The notes beneath the pieces are model-generated. The model ran no database searches. It was not told where the DNA came from and saw only the letters and a list, made by a program, of their open reading frames with translations. From positions 186,001-250,000 of the forward strand of contig NZ_LBJC01000020.1 of the NCBI RefSeq assembly GCF_004114535.1: a stretch of DNA of 64,000 nt. The letters are read 5' to 3'. Made by a program: the position numbers and the translations under genes. This document shows positions 10,146 through 20,060 of the stretch, piece by piece. The DNA is from Bradyrhizobium nanningense (GTDB taxonomy: Bacteria > Pseudomonadota > Alphaproteobacteria > Rhizobiales > Xanthobacteraceae). Position 1 is the stretch's first letter; each line of letters opens with the position of its first letter.

Positions 10146-10841
10146 ATGCTGGCGCGCGACTGGTACTACAACGAGCGGAACCGGATGGGGATCGAGCCCG
10201 CTGTGGCCTCGATCTACGACGCCCACGACGATGCCGATCTGCGGGCGCGCGCCGCGCTGAAAATGCTTGGCGTCCAGCGCGGCTGGCGCATCGCCGATAT
10301 CGGCTGCGGCAACGGCGTGCTGGCGACCGAAGCGGCGCTGATGGGTGCCGAGGTCGACGCCATCGACATCTCGCCGGCGATGCTGGCGCTCGCCGAGATC
10401 TACGCCCGCGACCGCAAGGCGCCCGTGCGCACCCAGTCTGCCGGCCTGCTCAGCTTCGCCTATCGGCCGGAATCCTACGACCTGATCGTCAGCGAATTCA
10501 CGCTGCATCACCTGCCGGATTTCTGGAAGGCGGTGGCGATGTCGCGGATTTTTCGCGCGCTCAAGCCCGGAGCAACGTTCTATCTGCGTGACATCGTCTA
10601 CTCATCGATGCCCGACGCAATCGAGCGCGACGTCGAGCAATGGGCCGACTTCCAGATCAAGAACCACGACTTTTCGCGCGAAGGCATCGTCACGCATATG
10701 CGCGACGAATATTCCACCTTCGGCTGGGTGATGGAGCGGATGCTGACCGACGTCGGCTTCACGCTGGTCTCGGCCGATTACCACGCACCGATGCACGGCA
10801 CGTATCTGCTGCGCAAATCAAGAGCCGGCGAGCAAGGCTAG
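10146..10841 (+). CDS. Class I SAM-dependent methyltransferase in the ilv operon
   Basis: A 231-residue methyltransferase. Motif I is ADIGCGNGVLA at residues 50-60, and the acidic end of strand 2 is VDAIDISPAMLALAE. The post-motif ISEFTLHHLPDFW region and the RIFRALKPGATFYLRD segment also fit a UbiE/COQ5-like small-molecule methyltransferase. The substrate is unknown. It starts 3 bases after the ilvH stop, so it is almost certainly cotranscribed with ilvBH and shares their attenuation. No role in branched-chain amino acid synthesis is known to me for such a protein. Confidence 0.85.
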   Translation: MLARDWYYNERNRMGIEPAVASIYDAHDDADLRARAALKMLGVQRGWRIADIGCGNGVLATEAALMGAEVDAIDISPAMLALAEIYARDRKAPVRTQSAGLLSFAYRPESYDLIVSEFTLHHLPDFWKAVAMSRIFRALKPGATFYLRDIVYSSMPDAIERDVEQWADFQIKNHDFSREGIVTHMRDEYSTFGWVMERMLTDVGFTLVSADYHAPMHGTYLLRKSRAGEQG

Positions 10842-10887
10842 ACGAATAACAACAGGGCTGCACGACAGGGCAGAACCGAGAACAACA

Positions 10888-11778
10888 ATGAAGCCGGCCG
10901 ATATCCTCATCGCCATCCTGGTGGCGATCATCTGGGGTCTTGCCTTCGTGGCGAGCCGGATCGCGCTCGACGAGCTTTCGCCGGAGCTGATGACGGCGCT
11001 GCGCTTCAGCGTGGCTGCGGTCCCATGCCTGTTCATCCGCAAGCCCAAAATCGCCTGGTCGCTGCTGATCGCGATCAGCTCCACGTTGTTCCTCGGCCAG
11101 TTCCTGAGCCAGGCCTATGGCATCGCTCACGGCGTGCCGGTCGGGCTGACCAGCGTCATCGTGCAGAGCCAGGCGCTGTTCACGATCGGTTTTGCCGCGA
11201 TGGCCTTTGGCGAGCGTCCGACACCGATGCAGGCACTCGGCATCGGTATCGCTGCAATCGGCCTCCTAATGATCTGCGGCACGGTCGGCTATGATTTCAG
11301 CGTCGCTGCGTTTGCAGTGCTGATGATCTCGCCGCTCAGCTTTGCCGTCGGCAATCTGCTGCTGCGCAACGCCCGCGGCGTGCCGATGTTCGACCTGTTC
11401 GCGTGGTTGTGCCTCGCCTCGGCGGTGCCGCTTTTCGTGCTGGCGCTGATCGCCAATGGCCCGGCGCCGACCTGGACATCGCTGAGCCACATGTCGCTGA
11501 CATCGGCTCTCTGCATGTTGGCGCTTGGCGGCATCTCGACGAGTATCGCCTATTGGCTGTGGGGCCGATTGCTGCGCGACTATCCCGCCGCGCAAGTGGT
11601 GCCATTCGCGCTGCTGGTCCCGTTCGTCGGCTCGGCCGCCTCCAGCATCGTGTTCGGCGAGCGGTTCGGACCCTTGCGCCTTGCCGGCATGCTGACCGTG
11701 ATCGGTGGTATCGCCGTGATGGTGCTGGCGAAGCGGCCCAACGCGTTACCCGAAGAACCGTTGCCGAAGACGGCGTGA
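10888..11778 (+). CDS. EamA/DMT-family transporter
   Basis: A 296-residue inner-membrane protein with about ten hydrophobic helices arranged as two EamA repeats. The first repeat begins ILVAIIWGLAFVASRIALDELSPELMTALRF. The second has VLMISPLSFAVGNLLLRNARG followed by PFVGSAASSIVFGERFGPLRLAGMLTVIGGI. Drug/metabolite transporters of this type export amino acids or other metabolites; the substrate cannot be read from sequence. It lies 46 bases after the methyltransferase and directly before a LysE exporter, so two exporters sit between ilvBH and ilvC. Confidence 0.88.
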   Translation: MKPADILIAILVAIIWGLAFVASRIALDELSPELMTALRFSVAAVPCLFIRKPKIAWSLLIAISSTLFLGQFLSQAYGIAHGVPVGLTSVIVQSQALFTIGFAAMAFGERPTPMQALGIGIAAIGLLMICGTVGYDFSVAAFAVLMISPLSFAVGNLLLRNARGVPMFDLFAWLCLASAVPLFVLALIANGPAPTWTSLSHMSLTSALCMLALGGISTSIAYWLWGRLLRDYPAAQVVPFALLVPFVGSAASSIVFGERFGPLRLAGMLTVIGGIAVMVLAKRPNALPEEPLPKTA

Positions 11779-11785
11779 GGTGAGC

Positions 11786-12388
11786 ATGTCCCAGTCGCTG
11801 TTCTATGCCTTCCTCATCTTCATGGTCGTGATGTATTTCACGCCGGGGCCGAACAACATCATGCTGCTGTCCTCGGGCCTGACCTACGGCTTCCGGCGCA
11901 CCATCCCTCACATCGTCGGCATCGTCCTCGGCTTCGCTTTCATGGTCGCCGCTGTCGGCCTCGGGCTCGGCTCCGTGTTCCTGGCCTATCCGGTCCTCCA
12001 GACCATCCTGAAATATGCCGGTGCCGCCTACCTGATCTATCTTGCCGCCGCGATCGCCATGTCCGGCCCGACCAAACCGCGGGAGGGGAATGGCCGCGGC
12101 CCGATGACCTTCTGGGGCGCGGCGATGTTCCAATGGATCAATGCCAAGGGCTGGGTGATCGTGATCGGCACCATCACCGCCTATGCGGCCATCGCCCAAT
12201 TCCCGCTCAATATCGCGATCCAGACCGTGATCAGCCTGATGGTCGGCACCGTCTCGACCGTGGTCTGGGCCCTGTTCGGCTCCGCATTGCGGCCGGTCCT
12301 GACCTCGGAGCGGCTGGTCCGCGCCTTCAATATCCTGATGGCGCTCCTGCTGCTGGCCTCCCTCTACCCCGTTTTCATGGATGCATGA
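11786..12388 (+). CDS. LysE/RhtB-family amino acid exporter
   Basis: A 200-residue protein with the N-terminal signature FTPGPNNIMLLSSGLTYGFRRTIPHIVGIVLGF of LysE/RhtB exporters and about six membrane helices. The ATG at 11786 has the ribosome site GTGAGG at good spacing; a GTG two codons earlier is an alternative. Family members export basic amino acids, threonine/homoserine or branched-chain amino acids. The neighbourhood (ilvBH upstream, ilvC downstream) makes an overflow exporter for branched-chain amino acids a reasonable but untested guess. Confidence 0.88.
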   Translation: MSQSLFYAFLIFMVVMYFTPGPNNIMLLSSGLTYGFRRTIPHIVGIVLGFAFMVAAVGLGLGSVFLAYPVLQTILKYAGAAYLIYLAAAIAMSGPTKPREGNGRGPMTFWGAAMFQWINAKGWVIVIGTITAYAAIAQFPLNIAIQTVISLMVGTVSTVVWALFGSALRPVLTSERLVRAFNILMALLLLASLYPVFMDA

Positions 12389-12506
12389 TGTCGCGGATTT
12401 CCATGCAGAAACGGGTTTCCCTCAGGGCTGAAAATGCTCTAGACAGCCCCCGAAATCCGCAAATTTCACCCTTCGGACACTGACCATTGGCCGATTTCGG
12501 CCCTGA

Positions 12507-13541
<1,035 letters not shown>

Positions 13542-13547
13542 GCATTT

Positions 13548-13646
13548 GTGCCCCGGACGCAGCGCAGCACGGTGGTGCTGCGCTGCTGATCCGGGTCCAA
13601 TGCGTCTGCTGGGTCCCGGCTTTGCGCTTCGCTTGTCCGGGACACC
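13548..13646. repeat. Dispersed palindromic element, CCCCGGACGC...GTCCGGGACACC family (copy 1)
   Basis: The element begins GTGCCCCGGACGC seven bases after the ilvC stop and ends TGTCCGGGACACC. An internal hairpin (GCGCAGCAC with GTGCTGCGC) lies near its left end. A second, more complex copy is at 56870-57026. The position right after ilvC suggests a possible terminator role. Confidence 0.8.
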
Positions 13647-13693
13647 AGGAGAAATCCAAGGCATGACCGCGGGAACCTGAGGGAGGAGGGACC

Positions 13694-14542
13694 ATGCGAT
13701 CTGTCGTCGTCACCGGTGCGTCCACCGGCATCGGCTGGGCCACTGCAAGATTCCTGATCGGGCGCGGCTATCGCGTCTTCGGCAGCGTTCGCAAGCAGGC
13801 CGACGCCGACCGGCTCAAGGTTGAGTTCGGTGCCAATTTCACGCCGCTGCTGTTCGACGTCACCGACGAGGCTGCCGTGCTGGCGGCTGCGCGAGAAGTC
13901 CGCGAGGCGCTGAACGGCGAGACGCTGGCGGGCCTCGTCAACAATGCCGGTGTCGCGGTGGCCGGCCCCGTGCTCGAATTGTCGGCAGACGATTTCCGCC
14001 GCCAGATGGACATCAACATGATCGGCCCCGTGATCGCGACGCAGGCGTTCGGGCCGCTGCTCGGCGCCGACGCCTCGCTGAAGGGCCCGAAGGGGCGGAT
14101 CGTGATGATCAGCTCGGTCGCGGGCAAGAACGGCAATTCGCTGTCGGCGCCTTACTGCACCTCCAAGCACGCCGTCGAGGGCTTGTCGGAAAGCCTGCGC
14201 CGCGAGCTGATGCTGTTTGGCATCGATGTCATCATCGTCGCTCCCGGCGCCGTGAAGACGCCGATCTGGAGCAAGGCCGAGCAGATCGATCTCTCCGTCT
14301 ACCAGAACTCGCCCTACCTGCCGGCGCTGAACAAGGTCATGGCCTTCATGATGGACCTCGGCGCCAAGGGCCTGCCGGCCGAGCGGGTCGCCGAGATCGT
14401 GTTCGAGGCGCTCACGGCGGCGAGTCCCAAGGTGCGCTACCAGATCACCCCTGACCCGATGCGCCATCTGATCGCGGCCGTGCTGCCGAAGCGGACGGTC
14501 GACCGCATCATCGCCAAGCGGCTCGGGTTCCTGCCACAGTAA
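13694..14542 (+). CDS. Short-chain dehydrogenase/reductase
   Basis: A classical SDR of 282 residues. The cofactor motif TGASTGIG is at residues 7-14, NNAG at 83-86, and the catalytic Ser-Tyr-Lys as ISSVAGKNGNSLSAPYCTSK (Ser141, Tyr154, Lys158). The segment APGAVKTPIW after the active site is typical. The C terminus (about 240-282) resembles the retinol-dehydrogenase-like group that acts on lipophilic alcohols or steroids, but the substrate is unknown. It has a good ribosome site (GAGGGAGGAGGG). The 325 bases that follow hold no gene I can support, only a weak TTGACC/TATGAC promoter-like pair at 14744-14770. Confidence 0.9.
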   Translation: MRSVVVTGASTGIGWATARFLIGRGYRVFGSVRKQADADRLKVEFGANFTPLLFDVTDEAAVLAAAREVREALNGETLAGLVNNAGVAVAGPVLELSADDFRRQMDINMIGPVIATQAFGPLLGADASLKGPKGRIVMISSVAGKNGNSLSAPYCTSKHAVEGLSESLRRELMLFGIDVIIVAPGAVKTPIWSKAEQIDLSVYQNSPYLPALNKVMAFMMDLGAKGLPAERVAEIVFEALTAASPKVRYQITPDPMRHLIAAVLPKRTVDRIIAKRLGFLPQ

Positions 14543-14867
14543 GGCAGGGGCTTCAGCCCGCCGCTACGGTCTGCCCACGGGGATGGCGAGCCATCGCGCG
14601 CATGGCGGAAGGGGTGATCGACCTGTTTATCGCCGGGATCGCAAAGCCCTAGCACCGCAAGCGGCTTTTGCCCACCGCCGTGCAGCACGTCCCGGCTCGC
14701 GAACGTTAAGCGAAGGTGGGACCACGACGCGCGTTGCCTGTCCTTGACCGTTTCGTTACAGTTTTATGACACGGTGCAGGCTTCCGGCTGCGCCGGAGGG
14801 CCCTGGCCGTTTTCGGCTGGCCAGAGGGCTTGGCATCACCGCGCCGGACCAGAGTTGCGTGTCGTCG

Positions 14868-16580
14868 ATGGCGTCCGCGCCCAATCCAGGTCCTTCTGCC
14901 ACGACCGCCGTGCTGGCGAGCGTCGCCGCGCTCGGCATCTGGCGGCTGCTCGCCGTTGCCGCGCCGCATCTGGCCGCGCTCGCGCTGATGTACCAGACCG
15001 AGACCGATTTCGGCTCGCGCCTCTCCTTCGTGCTGGCCTGGGGCATCCTCAACTTCTTCTGGATCACGCTGCTGCGCCGGCCGGCGCTCTCCGGCGCGCT
15101 GTCGCTGACCATGGTGGTTGTGCTGGTGCTGTTGTCGCGGCTGAAGCACGACGTCGTGCAGATGACGGTCAACTTCATCGACCTGATGATGATCGACCGC
15201 GACACCGTCGCCTTCCTGTTCACGATCTTCCCGAATTTGCGCTGGTCGGTGATCCTGGCCGGCTTCGTCACGCTGCCGCTGATGTACGCGCTGTGGTGGC
15301 TCGATCCGTTCCGCATTCGCCGCCTGCCCGCGCTCGCCTGCAAGCTGGCCTGTCTGGCCGCGCTGGTCGGTTATTCGCTCTATCATCCCGATGAGGCCTG
15401 GCGCGGCTATTACGACGACGGCTATCTGTCGAAATTCTTCCGCTCCGGCGTCAGTTCGGTCGCCGATTTCGTGCAATACGGCTTCATGGAATCGGCCGCT
15501 GCGACCAATGAGCGGCTCAATCTGCCGCTGGTCGATTCCTGCCACCCCGCCGGGCGCCGGCCGAACATCATCATGATCCATGATGAATCGAGCTTCGACA
15601 TCCGCGCCGCCGGGGGCATCAAGGTCCCGCAGGGCTATGGCAGCCACTTCAAATCCTGGGACGGCAAGCAGCGTACGTTCCTGGCCGAGAGCAACGGCGG
15701 GCCGAGCTGGTTCACCGAATACAACGTGCTCGCGGGACTGTCCTCGCGTTCGTTCGGCCGCTTCGCCTATTTCGTGACACGCATCGCCTCAAACCGCGTC
15801 GAGCGCGGGCTGCCGCTGGCGCTGCGCCGCTGCGGCTACGACACGATGTCGCTGTATCCCGCCTATGGCGGCTTCATGGGCGCACGCAGTTTTCAGATGA
15901 CGACCGGCGTCGAACGCTTTTTCGACTCCAAGGATCTCGGCGCCAAGGACGTCGAGCCCGACAGCTTCTTCTACAATAGGGCGCTGCAGCTGATGGGCCA
16001 GCAGCCGCCCAACAAGCCGCTGTTCACCTTCATCTATCTCGGCGCCAATCATTTCCCCTGGGAGACGCGCTTCCGCCCCGAGCTGCTGCCGAACTGGCGC
16101 GCGCCGGGCAATGTGGCGTCGATCGACGAATATCTGCGCCGGCAGGCGATGAGCGCCGAGCAGTACAAGGCGTTTATCGCGGGTCTGAAGAAGACGTTCC
16201 CGGGCGAGCCCTTCCTGATCGTGCGTTACGGCGATCATCAGCCGGAATTCGCGCCGCAGATCCTCGAGCCCGGGCTCGATGAGGGCGCTCTCGGCAAGAA
16301 GCTCGACGCCTACGATCCGCGCCTCTATGCGACCTATTACGCGATCGATTCCGTCAATTTCGAGCCGGTGAAGAGCGATGCCGTGATGGACACGATCGAC
16401 GGGCCCTATCTGCCGCTGGTCATCCAGGAGGCCGCGGGCATCCCGCTCGACCCGTCCTTTGCCGAGCAGAAGGAGATCATGCTCCGCTGCAAGGGCGTCT
16501 TCTACGGTTGCAAGGACGGCGCCGAAGCGCGGCGACTGAACCGCCTGCTGATCGACGCGGGGATGATCCGGGGGCTGTAG
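14868..16580 (+). CDS. Membrane-anchored sulfatase/phosphoethanolamine-transferase-like protein
   Basis: With the ATG at 14868 the protein is 570 residues. About five hydrophobic segments occupy residues 10-190 (ATTAVLASVAALGIWRLLAVAAP, LSFVLAWGILNFFWITLL, ALSLTMVVVLVLLS, LAGFVTLPLMYALWW). A soluble sulfatase-fold domain follows, starting at RRPNIIMIHDESSFD, with TFIYLGANHFPWE and VRYGDHQPEF as further metal-site motifs. This arrangement is that of the LtaS/OpgB/EptA superfamily, which modifies envelope glycans or lipids in the periplasm. The substrate is unknown. No partner gene is adjacent: it is followed by a repeat and then by convergent transporter genes. Confidence 0.78.
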   Translation: MASAPNPGPSATTAVLASVAALGIWRLLAVAAPHLAALALMYQTETDFGSRLSFVLAWGILNFFWITLLRRPALSGALSLTMVVVLVLLSRLKHDVVQMTVNFIDLMMIDRDTVAFLFTIFPNLRWSVILAGFVTLPLMYALWWLDPFRIRRLPALACKLACLAALVGYSLYHPDEAWRGYYDDGYLSKFFRSGVSSVADFVQYGFMESAAATNERLNLPLVDSCHPAGRRPNIIMIHDESSFDIRAAGGIKVPQGYGSHFKSWDGKQRTFLAESNGGPSWFTEYNVLAGLSSRSFGRFAYFVTRIASNRVERGLPLALRRCGYDTMSLYPAYGGFMGARSFQMTTGVERFFDSKDLGAKDVEPDSFFYNRALQLMGQQPPNKPLFTFIYLGANHFPWETRFRPELLPNWRAPGNVASIDEYLRRQAMSAEQYKAFIAGLKKTFPGEPFLIVRYGDHQPEFAPQILEPGLDEGALGKKLDAYDPRLYATYYAIDSVNFEPVKSDAVMDTIDGPYLPLVIQEAAGIPLDPSFAEQKEIMLRCKGVFYGCKDGAEARRLNRLLIDAGMIRGL

Positions 16581-16612
16581 TCTCTCGCTTTACCCCAACC
16601 ACTACTCATTGA

Positions 16613-16763
16613 CCGTCACCCTGAGGTGCTCACCGAGCGGCGTCAGCCGCTTGGTGAGCCTCGAAGGGCGACAGCCGGGCTGCATCCACAACCGTGGCCG
16701 TGCATCCTTCGAGGCTCCCCATGGGACGCGTTGCGTCCCATGCCTCGCGCCTCAGGATGACGG
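16613..16763. repeat. Dispersed repeat, CCGTCACCCTGAGG...CCTCAGGATGACGG family
   Basis: A 151-base element with nearly perfect inverted ends (CCGTCACCCTGAGG and CCTCAGGATGACGG). Internal inverted segments include GCTCACCGAGCGGC with GCCGCTTGGTGAGC, and a GGGACGCGTTGCGTCCC hairpin. It lies between two convergent genes. The ends differ from the other repeat families in the window. Confidence 0.8.
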
Positions 16764-16782
16764 AGCTTGAGCGGAGCTAGGC

Positions 16783-18342
16783 CTACCGCCCTCCCACCTT
16801 CTCCCACAACCACCTCGCCACCGCGTCCGGCGATGAGTTGGCGTCATTGCCGCTGGCGCGCAGGTTTGCCTCGCGCATCGTGGCGATGTCGATCTTGCCG
16901 AGCAGCGGCCTGAGCGCCGCCTGCAATCTCTCGTCGCCGGCGCGCTTCGGTGCGAGCAGAAGGATCGCATCGTAAGGCGGAATCGCGTGCCTGGGGTCGT
17001 CGAGCGCGACCAGGTCGTATTTCGCGATCAGGCCGTCGCTGGTGTAGCCGGCGATGACGTCGACCTCGCCGCTGGCCACCGCCGCATACATGAAGTCCGG
17101 CTGCATCTGGCGCTGGGCGCGGAACGAAAGCCCATAGGCCTTTTGCAGCGCCGCCCATTCCGGCCGTGAGAAGAATTCGTAGTCGCCGGCAATCGACAGC
17201 GTCGATGCGTGCGCGGCGAGGTCGGTGATGGTGTGGATGCCAAGCGCCTCGGCACGCTTCTTCGGCATCACCAGCGCATAGGCGTTCTCGAAGCCGAGCT
17301 CGCCGAGCAAAACGATGTTGTCCTGCGCCAGCGCCGTCTTCAGCTCCGCTATCAACTCGGCGCGCGGCTTGATGTCGGTGCGGTGCAACTGGTTGGCCCA
17401 GAGCGTACCGGAATAATCGACATAAAGGTCGATGTCGCCGGCCTTCAGCGCCCCGAAGACCACGCTGGAGCCGAGGCCGGAACGCGTCGTGGCCGGGAGG
17501 CCCGCCGCCCGGAGGCGATCCCGCATCAGCGCCGACAGCACATATTGCTCGGCGAAGGTTTTGGCACCGACCACGTAGCCCGACGACGAGCGTCCCATGG
17601 TCGGCACCAGCGTTGCCGCGACCAGCGCCGCGATGCCGGCCGCGCCGAGCCCGCTGCGCAGGCGGCTGCGCTGGCGCAGGCCGCCCTCGATCAGGCCGAG
17701 CAGCTGATCGACGGCGAGTGCCAGCGCGGCGGAGGCAACGCAGCCGAACAGCACGAACACCCAGTTCTGGGTCTGAAGCCCGGCAAAGATGTAATTACCG
17801 AGGCTGGACTGCCCGATCGGCGTCGACAGCGTCGCGGTGCCGATCACCCACACCGCGGCGGTGCGGATGCCCGCCATCATCACCGGCAACGCCAGCGGCA
17901 GCTCGACCATGATCAGCGACTGCCGTGTGGTCATGCCGACGCCCTTGGCGGCCTCGACCAGCGCGGGATCGATGCCGTTGAGCCCGGTGATGCCGTTACG
18001 CAGCACCGGCAGCATCGAATAGAGCGCCAGCGCCAGCATCGCCGGCAGGAAGCCGAACGCCGAGAAGGACACGCCGAACCAGGCCAGCGTCACGGACGCC
18101 GCCAGCAGCAGCAGCGGATAGAACAGCGCCAGCAGCGCCAGTCCCGGCACCGTCTGCACGATGCTGGCGAGTGCGAGCAGGACGGTGCGCGGCGCCGGGC
18201 GGTTGCGCGTCAGGATCGCCAGCGGCAGGCTGACGGCGAGACCGAGCACGAGCGCGGCAAGACTCACCCGTACATGGTTGCCGAGATAATCGGGCAGATG
18301 CGACAGCGCCTCGCCCCAGCGCGGATCGGTGAAGAGGCTCAT
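16783..18342 (-). CDS. Osmoprotectant-type ABC transporter: permease fused to substrate-binding domain
   Basis: A 519-residue fusion. Residues 1-215 form a BPD-type permease with about six helices; the coupling loop is VEAAKGVGMTTRQSLIMVELPLALPVMMAGIRTA. After a further helix at about 230-250, residues 255-519 form an OpuAC-type binding domain (YVVGAKTFAEQYVLSALM, GDIDLYVDYSGTLW, ELGFENAYALVMPKKRAEAL, VIAGYTSDGLIAKYDL, DDPRHAIPPYDA). Fusions of this order are known for glycine betaine, choline and carnitine importers (OpuF-like) and for the ergothioneine importer EgtUBC. It overlaps its ATPase gene by four bases. The exact quaternary amine cannot be assigned from sequence. Confidence 0.88.
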   Translation of the reverse strand: MSLFTDPRWGEALSHLPDYLGNHVRVSLAALVLGLAVSLPLAILTRNRPAPRTVLLALASIVQTVPGLALLALFYPLLLLAASVTLAWFGVSFSAFGFLPAMLALALYSMLPVLRNGITGLNGIDPALVEAAKGVGMTTRQSLIMVELPLALPVMMAGIRTAAVWVIGTATLSTPIGQSSLGNYIFAGLQTQNWVFVLFGCVASAALALAVDQLLGLIEGGLRQRSRLRSGLGAAGIAALVAATLVPTMGRSSSGYVVGAKTFAEQYVLSALMRDRLRAAGLPATTRSGLGSSVVFGALKAGDIDLYVDYSGTLWANQLHRTDIKPRAELIAELKTALAQDNIVLLGELGFENAYALVMPKKRAEALGIHTITDLAAHASTLSIAGDYEFFSRPEWAALQKAYGLSFRAQRQMQPDFMYAAVASGEVDVIAGYTSDGLIAKYDLVALDDPRHAIPPYDAILLLAPKRAGDERLQAALRPLLGKIDIATMREANLRASGNDANSSPDAVARWLWEKVGGR

Positions 18343-19121
18343 GCCGCACCGCCCTGCGGCAGCAGCGCGTTCAGCCGTTCGACCTGGCGGCGCGGTGTGC
18401 GCAACAGCTCCAGCACGTAAGCGTCGCTGCTGTTCGACAGCTCGGCGGGTGTGCCCTGGGCGAGCAGCTTCCCGCCGCGCATCACCGCGATGCGGTCGGC
18501 GAGCAGGATCGCCTCCGTCATGTCATGCGTGATCATCACCGTGGTCAGACCGAGCTTGCGGTGCAGCGAGCGATAATCGTCACCGAGCGCGTCGCGGGTG
18601 AGGGGATCGAGCGCGCCGAAGGGCTCGTCCATCAGTACGATGCGGGGCTTTGCGGCCAGCGCCCGTGCCACCCCGACGCGCTGGCGCTGGCCACCGGAGA
18701 GTGCCTCCGGCAGGCGGTCGCGATGCGCATCGCGGTCGAGCTGTACGAGCGCAAGCAGTTCGTCGACCCGCGCGGCGATGCTCGCCACAGGCGCGCCCAG
18801 CAATTTGGGCGTGATCCCGATATTGTCGGCGACGCTCAAATGCGGAAACAGTCCACCAGCCTGGAAGACGTAGCCGATCCGCCGCCGCAGCGCGACCGGA
18901 TCGACATTCCTCACGTCCTCGCCCTCGACCGTGATGGTGCCGCCGTCGACCTCAATCAGCCGGTTGGCGAGCCGGAGCAGGGTCGTCTTGCCCGAGCCGG
19001 AGCCGCCAACGATGGCCAGGAACTCGCCCTCGGCAATGTCGAGCGATACGTCGTCCACGGCTGTGAGAGAGCCGAACCGCTTGGTGATGTGGGCGTAGCT
19101 AATGGCCGGCTTGGAAGGCAT
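18339..19121 (-). CDS. Osmoprotectant-type ABC transporter ATP-binding protein
   Basis: A 260-residue ATPase with Walker A GGSGSGKTT near residue 35-43, Q-loop YVFQAGGLFPHLSV, signature LSGGQRQRVGVARAL, Walker B RIVLMDEPFGALDP and the H-loop MITHDMTEA. It groups with OpuCA/ProV-like proteins but lacks the C-terminal CBS domains of OpuA/OpuCA, ending shortly after the ABC domain. It precedes and overlaps the fused permease/binding protein gene by four bases, so two genes make a complete importer. Confidence 0.9.
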   Translation of the reverse strand: MPSKPAISYAHITKRFGSLTAVDDVSLDIAEGEFLAIVGGSGSGKTTLLRLANRLIEVDGGTITVEGEDVRNVDPVALRRRIGYVFQAGGLFPHLSVADNIGITPKLLGAPVASIAARVDELLALVQLDRDAHRDRLPEALSGGQRQRVGVARALAAKPRIVLMDEPFGALDPLTRDALGDDYRSLHRKLGLTTVMITHDMTEAILLADRIAVMRGGKLLAQGTPAELSNSSDAYVLELLRTPRRQVERLNALLPQGGAA

Positions 19122-19241
19122 TCGACGCAGCTCATTCTTACCCTCCCTTGGAGGGGCAGGGCATGCGTAGCACGCTTGGCCGATTGATTGAACTTGGCCG
19201 CGCGAGCGGCTAAGGCATCAAGCGAAATTTGGAGGAAGCAT

Positions 19242-20060
19242 ATGTCGACGCCCACGGCAGTGGCGCTGGAAGATGCCAAGGTCGCGTTCCGGCTCGGAGA
19301 CGGGCGGATCTATACGGCGGTGGAGAAAGCCCATCTTGCGGTGGCGCAGGGCGAGTTCGTGGCCATTGTCGGCCCCACGGGCTGCGGGAAATCCACGCTG
19401 CTCAACGTCGCGGCCGGGCTGCTGAAGCCGGCCGCCGGCAGCGTCAGGATTTTCGACCGGCCGCTGGCGGGACTGAACCGGGATGCCGGCTACCTGTTCC
19501 AGGCCGACGCGCTGTTCCCCTGGAAGACCGCGCTCGACAATGTCGCGATCGGTCTCGAGATCAAGGGCACGCCGCGAGCTGAAGCGCTGCCGCGGGCGCA
19601 GCAATGGCTGACCTCCGTCGGCCTTGGCGCCTTCGCGGGTCGCTATCCGCACATGCTCTCCGGCGGCCAGCGCAAGCGCGTGGCGCTGGCGCAGGTGCTG
19701 ATCCGCGATCCGAAGATCCTCTTGATGGACGAGCCGTTCGGGCCGCTCGATGCGCAGACCCGCCAGGTGATGGGCAATCTGCTGCTCGACTTGTGGAATG
19801 CCGATCGCAAGGCGGTGCTGTTTGTCACCCACGACCTTGAAGAGGCGATCGCGCTCGCCGACCGCGTCGTGATCATGTCGGCAGGGCCGTCCTCGCGCAT
19901 CATCGGCGACTGGCGCGTCAGCTTGCCGCGCCCGCGCGACATCTTCGAGGTGCGGCTGGACAAGGAGTTCCACGAGCTCCATCGCGAGATCTGGAGCGTG
20001 CTCAAGGACGAGGTGATGAAGGGTTACGCGCAATCGACGCACGCGGCGGAGGCGGTCTGA
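19242..20060 (+). CDS. ABC transporter ATP-binding protein (nitrate/sulfonate/taurine type)
   Basis: A 272-residue ATPase with Walker A GPTGCGKST at about residues 46-54, Q-loop YLFQADALFPWKTALDNVAIGLEIKG, signature LSGGQRKRVALAQVL, Walker B ILLMDEPFGPLD and FVTHDLEEAIALADRV. These motifs match the NrtD/SsuB/TauB/ThiZ group. The ATG at 19242 is preferred because GGAGGAAG lies just upstream. It overlaps the permease gene by one base (TGATG). Divergent from the osmoprotectant ATPase across a 120-base gap that probably holds both promoters. Confidence 0.9.
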   Translation: MSTPTAVALEDAKVAFRLGDGRIYTAVEKAHLAVAQGEFVAIVGPTGCGKSTLLNVAAGLLKPAAGSVRIFDRPLAGLNRDAGYLFQADALFPWKTALDNVAIGLEIKGTPRAEALPRAQQWLTSVGLGAFAGRYPHMLSGGQRKRVALAQVLIRDPKILLMDEPFGPLDAQTRQVMGNLLLDLWNADRKAVLFVTHDLEEAIALADRVVIMSAGPSSRIIGDWRVSLPRPRDIFEVRLDKEFHELHREIWSVLKDEVMKGYAQSTHAAEAV

